Shown here: one piece after another, positions 6,066 to 9,197 of the stretch
Layout of the letters: each line of letters begins with the position of its first letter
Numbering within the stretch: position 1 is the stretch's first letter
Origin: Draconibacterium sp.
GTDB taxonomy: Bacteria > Bacteroidota > Bacteroidia > Bacteroidales > Prolixibacteraceae
Reading direction: 5' to 3'
Length of the DNA: 9,197 nucleotides
Assembly: GCA_030595485.1 (NCBI GenBank)
Contig: JAUVDE010000109.1
Coordinates: 1-9,197, forward strand
Notes under the pieces: generated by a model
Databases searched by the model: none
Told to the model about the DNA's origin: nothing
Seen by the model: the letters and a program-made list of their open reading frames with translations, nothing else
Program-made: the position numbers and the translations under genes

Positions 6066-6073
6066 TATTTTTG
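6066..6073 (+). promoter_or_regulatory. Bacteroidota -7 promoter element for the XRE-cupin/acyl-CoA ligase unit
   Basis: TATTTTTG is an exact match to TAnnTTTG, 26 bases before the ATG at 6100. No exact -33 TTG is seen at the ideal distance, only a T-rich CTTTTAAT upstream. The start region is A-rich (AAAATAAAAACC), typical of this phylum in place of a Shine-Dalgarno sequence. Confidence 0.6.
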
Positions 6074-6099
6074 TAGAACGAAAATAAAAACCAAAGATA

Positions 6100-6672
6100 A
6101 TGAGCCACAAAAAAATCGGTAAAAAAATCAAAGAATTTCGCGAATTCAGAAAAATTGAACGAGCAGATTTGGCACTTCAGGCGAATCTGGATATTGAGCA
6201 ATTGGAGCAAATTGAAGAAAAGGGAACTGTTCCTTCGCTGGGGCATCTTATAAAAATTTCGCGTGCTTTTGGGGTTCGTATTGGTACATTTCTCGATGAT
6301 CAGGAAAAAATTGGGCCGGTTGTGGTAAAAGCGGAAGACAAAACATTGAGTTCGAGTTTTTCTACCAAAGACGATTCAACGCGTGAGCATCTGAATTTCT
6401 TTTCGTTGGCACAAGCAAAAGCCGGACGACACATGGAACCATTTTTTATTGATATTGCGGCCTCAAGCGAATCGGATTATAAACTTTCGTCGCACGAGGG
6501 TGAAGAGTTTATTTATGTATTGGAAGGTGCTGTTGAAATAAACTACGGAAAAGATATTTATCAACTCGAAAAAGGCGATACAATCTATCTCGATTCGGTG
6601 GTTGCGCACAATGTACACGCTGCAGCTAATCAATCGGCAAAAATTTTGGCGGTAGTTTATACGCCTGTTTAG
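6100..6672 (+). CDS. XRE-family transcriptional regulator with C-terminal cupin domain
   Basis: A 190-residue cytoplasmic regulator. The helix-turn-helix spans about 6-66 (IGKKIKEFREF...ADLALQANLDIEQLEQIEEKGTVPS...), and a linker leads to a cupin barrel at about 115-188. The cupin has the first motif SSHEGEEFIYVLEGAVEI (130-147; H132, E136 and G143 as likely metal-site or structural residues) and a second motif GDTIYLDSVVAHNVHA (159-174; H170). In proteins of this type the cupin binds a small effector and tunes DNA binding. The gene precedes an acyl-CoA ligase by 21 bp and shares its promoter, so the effector is probably the ligase's acid substrate, its CoA ester or a related metabolite. A DNA-binding site was not identified. 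Domain call is secure; the effector is inferred from context. Confidence 0.88.
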   Translation: MSHKKIGKKIKEFREFRKIERADLALQANLDIEQLEQIEEKGTVPSLGHLIKISRAFGVRIGTFLDDQEKIGPVVVKAEDKTLSSSFSTKDDSTREHLNFFSLAQAKAGRHMEPFFIDIAASSESDYKLSSHEGEEFIYVLEGAVEINYGKDIYQLEKGDTIYLDSVVAHNVHAAANQSAKILAVVYTPV

Positions 6673-6693
6673 TCACGTTTTTAAGCAAACAAC

Positions 6694-8346
6694 ATGCAAT
6701 TACTCGATTATACTTTAGGGAGCATGCTCGAAAAATGGGCATTTGAAACTCCCGATAAAGATTTTATTGTTTATCCCGATCGTGATTTACGTTTTACCTA
6801 TGGTCAATTTAATGCTCGTGTTGATCAACTGGCAAAAGGTTTACTTTTTATTGGAATTAAACCTGGCGACAAAGTGGGAATTTGGGCTAAAAATGTGCCC
6901 GACTGGACAACCTTAATGTTTGCCACCGCAAAAATTGGAGCAATATTGGTTACCATTAATACCAATTATAAACTTTCGGAGTTAGACTATTTGCTGAAAA
7001 ATGCCGATATAAATTCACTCTTTTTAATTGATGGCTATCGCGATAGTGATTACGTACAAATGATGTTTGAGCTGGTGCCCGAATTAAAAAGCCAAGCACG
7101 TGGCGAGCTAAACAGCGAAAAATATCCTGAACTGAAGAATGTTGGTTTTATTGGTCAGCAGAAACATCGAGGAATGTACAGCACTTCGGAGCTTATTTTG
7201 TTGGGGAGTCACATCGATGATTTAGAATTGGAGAGTGTTAAAGAAACCATAGACTGTCAGGATGTGGTTAATATGCAATATACTTCGGGAACCACTGGTT
7301 TTCCGAAAGGAGTGATGTTAACGCATCATAATATTTTAAACAATGGATTTGCAACCGGTGAATCGATGAAGTATACCGAAGATGAGCGACTTTTGATTTG
7401 TGTGCCTTTGTTTCATTGTTTTGGTTGTGTGTTAGCTGTTTGCGCCATTGTCTCGCACGGGGCTACCATGGTTTTTACCGAAGATTTCGATCCATTAATG
7501 GTTTTGGCTTCGGTGCAAAAGGAAAAATGCACCGCTCTTTACGGAGTTCCAACCATGTTTATTGCCGAGTTAAATCACCCCATGTTCGATATGTTCGATT
7601 TGTCGTCGTTACGAACAGGTATTATGGCGGGTGCACTTTGCCCCATTGAAACCATGCGCCAGGTGATGGATAAAATGAACATGAAAGATATTATTATTGT
7701 GTACGGACTTACCGAAACATCTCCGGGAATGACTGCCACACGCACACATAACTCCGTAGAAGTACGTGCCACAACAGTAGGTTTTGAATTTCCGAATGTG
7801 GAAGTGAAAATTGTAAATCCTGAGACGGGTGAATTGTGTGCTGCGGAAGAACAAGGCGAAATATGTTGCCGTGGTTATAATGTAATGAAGGGTTATTACA
7901 ATAATCCCGAGGAAACCGCCAAAGCAATTGATAAAGAAGGTTGGTTGCATTCGGGCGATTTGGCCGTAAAAACAGAAGATGGATTTTACCGAATTACCGG
8001 AAGGATAAAAGATATGATTATTCGTGGTGGCGAGAATATTTATCCACGCGAAATAGAAAATTATTTATATAGTTTACCGCAAATTGAAGCGGTTGAAGTA
8101 GCCGGAGTTCCAAGTGCAAAATATGGGGAGGCTGTTGGTGCTTTTATTAAACTTAAAAAAGGCGAGCACTTGAGTGAAGAAGAAGTGCTTGATTACTGCC
8201 GTGGAAATATTGCACGTTTTAAAATTCCGAAATACATATTCTTTGTTGATGAATTTCCGATGACTGCCAGTGGCAAAATTCAGAAATATAAACTGAGCGA
8301 ATTATCAATTGAATTGTGCAAAGAGAAAGGAATTGAGATAGTCTAA
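6694..8346 (+). CDS. AMP-forming acyl-CoA ligase (long/medium-chain acyl-CoA synthetase-like)
   Basis: A 550-residue member of the ANL superfamily that should activate a carboxylic acid with ATP to an acyl-adenylate and then to its CoA thioester. All key motifs are present: the phosphate-binding loop YTSGTTGFPKG (196-206), the adenine/acid motif YGLTETSPG (337-345), HSGD (419-422), the hinge GRIKDMIIRGGENIYP (436-451) and the catalytic lysine in SGKIQK (K528). The length and the GENIYP and SGKIQK wording fit fatty-acid or short/medium-chain acyl-CoA synthetases. No transmembrane segment or peptidyl-carrier domain is attached, so it is a stand-alone enzyme. It follows the XRE-cupin gene by 21 bp, which suggests substrate-responsive expression. 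Exact chain length or aromatic versus aliphatic preference cannot be read from the sequence. Confidence 0.9.
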   Translation: MQLLDYTLGSMLEKWAFETPDKDFIVYPDRDLRFTYGQFNARVDQLAKGLLFIGIKPGDKVGIWAKNVPDWTTLMFATAKIGAILVTINTNYKLSELDYLLKNADINSLFLIDGYRDSDYVQMMFELVPELKSQARGELNSEKYPELKNVGFIGQQKHRGMYSTSELILLGSHIDDLELESVKETIDCQDVVNMQYTSGTTGFPKGVMLTHHNILNNGFATGESMKYTEDERLLICVPLFHCFGCVLAVCAIVSHGATMVFTEDFDPLMVLASVQKEKCTALYGVPTMFIAELNHPMFDMFDLSSLRTGIMAGALCPIETMRQVMDKMNMKDIIIVYGLTETSPGMTATRTHNSVEVRATTVGFEFPNVEVKIVNPETGELCAAEEQGEICCRGYNVMKGYYNNPEETAKAIDKEGWLHSGDLAVKTEDGFYRITGRIKDMIIRGGENIYPREIENYLYSLPQIEAVEVAGVPSAKYGEAVGAFIKLKKGEHLSEEEVLDYCRGNIARFKIPKYIFFVDEFPMTASGKIQKYKLSELSIELCKEKGIEIV

Positions 8347-8369
8347 ATTGCCAGCATATTTGATATAAT

Positions 8370-8405
8370 TTATTTTGATGATGTTTTGAATTTCTATCAA
8401 AATAA
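8370..8405. repeat. AU-rich hairpin after the acyl-CoA ligase gene
   Basis: TTATTTTGAT (8370-8379) and ATCAAAATAA (8396-8405) are perfect 10-bp inverted arms around a 16-base loop, 24 bases after the ligase stop. The stem has only one G-C pair per arm and no clean T-run follows, so it may be a weak terminator or an mRNA end-protecting stem. Confidence 0.45.
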
Positions 8406-8503
8406 TTGAATAGCAATTGTGCTCTTTTTGTACACTTTCATTTTACACCTTAAACGACACAATGACTTTCTGTGAAAATATTTTACAATCGAACTCAGGT
8501 TGT

Positions 8504-8511
8504 TATCTTTG
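8504..8511 (+). promoter_or_regulatory. Bacteroidota -7 promoter element for pyrH
   Basis: TATCTTTG is an exact TAnnTTTG match 25 bases upstream of the pyrH ATG. A T-rich TTTTACA (8481-8487) sits near the -33 position without an exact TTG. This separates pyrH from the acyl-CoA ligase operon. Confidence 0.65.
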
Positions 8512-8536
8512 TCCATAGACAAAAACAAAAACAGAT

Positions 8537-9197
8537 ATGGCAAAGTACAAACGCATTCTTTTGAAACTGAGTGGCGAGTCCTTAATGGGCGATCAACAAT
8601 ATGGAATTGACCAAAATCGCTTGGGTGATTATGCCGAGCAAATTGCTGAAATCGTAAAATCAGGCGTTCAGGTTGGGATTGTAATTGGTGGAGGGAATAT
8701 TTTCCGTGGATTAAGTGGAGCAGCAAAAGGATTCGACCGTGTTAAAGGTGACCAAATGGGAATGTTAGCCACAGTTATTAACAGTTTGGCCTTAAATTCG
8801 GCGCTAGTAAATGCCGGCTTAAAATCTAAAGTTCTTACTGCTATTAGAATGGAGCCTGTTGGTGAATACTATACCAAAGAAAAAGCGGTTGAAGCTTTGA
8901 CGAATGGTGAAGTGGTAATTATTTCTGGTGGAACAGGTAACCCCTATTTCACAACCGATACTGCAAGTGCTTTGCGCGGCATTGAAATTGAAGCCGAAGT
9001 GATGTTAAAAGGTACACGCGTTGATGGTATTTATACCGCCGATCCTGAAAAAGATGCCAACGCAACTAAATTTGATAAGATAAGTTTCGACGAAATTTAC
9101 AAGCGAAACCTTAGAATAATGGATCTCACCGCAACAACCTTGTGTAAGGAAAATAATTTACCCATTTATGTTTTTAATATGGATGAAAAAGGTAATC
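8537..9197 (+). CDS. pyrH: UMP kinase (uridylate kinase), 3' end cut off by the window
   Basis: The first 220 residues of PyrH, which phosphorylates UMP to UDP with ATP in de novo pyrimidine nucleotide synthesis. It is a bacterial hexameric enzyme of the amino-acid-kinase fold, unrelated to eukaryotic UMP/CMP kinases. Diagnostic segments are KLSGESLMG (10-18), the phosphate-binding IGGGNIFRG (50-58), GDQMGMLATVINSLAL (71-86), IISGGTGNPYFTTDTA (128-143), KGTRVDGIYTADPEKD (158-173) and MDLTA (195-199). The family is usually about 235-240 residues, so roughly 15-20 residues lie beyond position 9197. The start is fixed by the MAKYKRILLKLSGE beginning and by an A-rich leader (AAAACAAAAACAG). It has its own promoter and is a housekeeping gene. 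In many bacteria frr follows, but that region is outside the window. Confidence 0.96.
   Translation, partial: MAKYKRILLKLSGESLMGDQQYGIDQNRLGDYAEQIAEIVKSGVQVGIVIGGGNIFRGLSGAAKGFDRVKGDQMGMLATVINSLALNSALVNAGLKSKVLTAIRMEPVGEYYTKEKAVEALTNGEVVIISGGTGNPYFTTDTASALRGIEIEAEVMLKGTRVDGIYTADPEKDANATKFDKISFDEIYKRNLRIMDLTATTLCKENNLPIYVFNMDEKGN

Noticed and set aside
7398..7950. Several overlapping ORFs of 65-113 codons within the acyl-CoA ligase
   Set aside because: They lie in other frames of a clearly coding gene and their translations are low-complexity His/Cys/Phe-rich sequences without family features.
1..9197. CRISPR array, tRNA, rRNA or insertion sequence
   Set aside because: I saw no regularly spaced direct repeats, no cloverleaf-like sequence with a TTCGA arm in a gene-sized context, and no transposase or integrase reading frame.

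Overview
The window looks like a chromosomal segment from a member of the Bacteroidota. The supporting signs are low GC content, A/T-rich translation starts without clear Shine-Dalgarno sequences, good matches to the Bacteroidota -7 promoter element TAnnTTTG before two genes, a lipoprotein with an acidic Lys-Asp-Asp stretch right after its lipobox cysteine, and a 51-bp palindromic intergenic repeat of a kind familiar in this phylum. A marine or anaerobic Marinilabiliales-type organism would fit the protein sequences, but that is an impression and not a measured assignment.

Left part, minus strand (about 55-4052, read right to left). A surface-type lipoprotein of unknown function (4052 to 3225) is followed by a strong 16-bp inverted repeat. 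Then comes a tight group: a 35-codon small ORF that I propose as a peptide gene, a PqqD-like peptide-binding protein, an ATP-grasp ligase and a PLP-dependent decarboxylase of the diaminopimelate/ornithine decarboxylase fold. The decarboxylase has an N-terminal extension that itself resembles a peptide leader. The group ends in a probable intrinsic terminator (55-96). The set (peptide, recognition protein, ligase, decarboxylase) suggests chemistry on an amino acid attached to a carrier or a ribosomal peptide. No radical SAM enzyme, protease or exporter is visible. This is the most promising candidate for an undescribed system here, but its product and its peptide substrate are inferred.

Middle part, plus strand (4277-6032). 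A complete HipB/HipA module (XRE antitoxin-repressor plus HipA-family Ser/Thr kinase toxin) is preceded by two 17-bp palindromic boxes, 15/17 identical and 41 bp apart, which are likely autoregulatory operators. It is closed by a hairpin terminator.

Right part, plus strand (6066-9197). A TAnnTTTG promoter drives an XRE-cupin regulator and, 21 bp later, an AMP-forming acyl-CoA ligase, probably one operon for activation of a carboxylic acid. After an AU-rich hairpin, a second TAnnTTTG promoter precedes pyrH (UMP kinase), an essential housekeeping gene cut off by the window edge about 15-20 residues before its usual end. There is no gene-free stretch above 300 bases; the longest gap (4053-4334) holds the divergent control region of the lipoprotein and hipBA.
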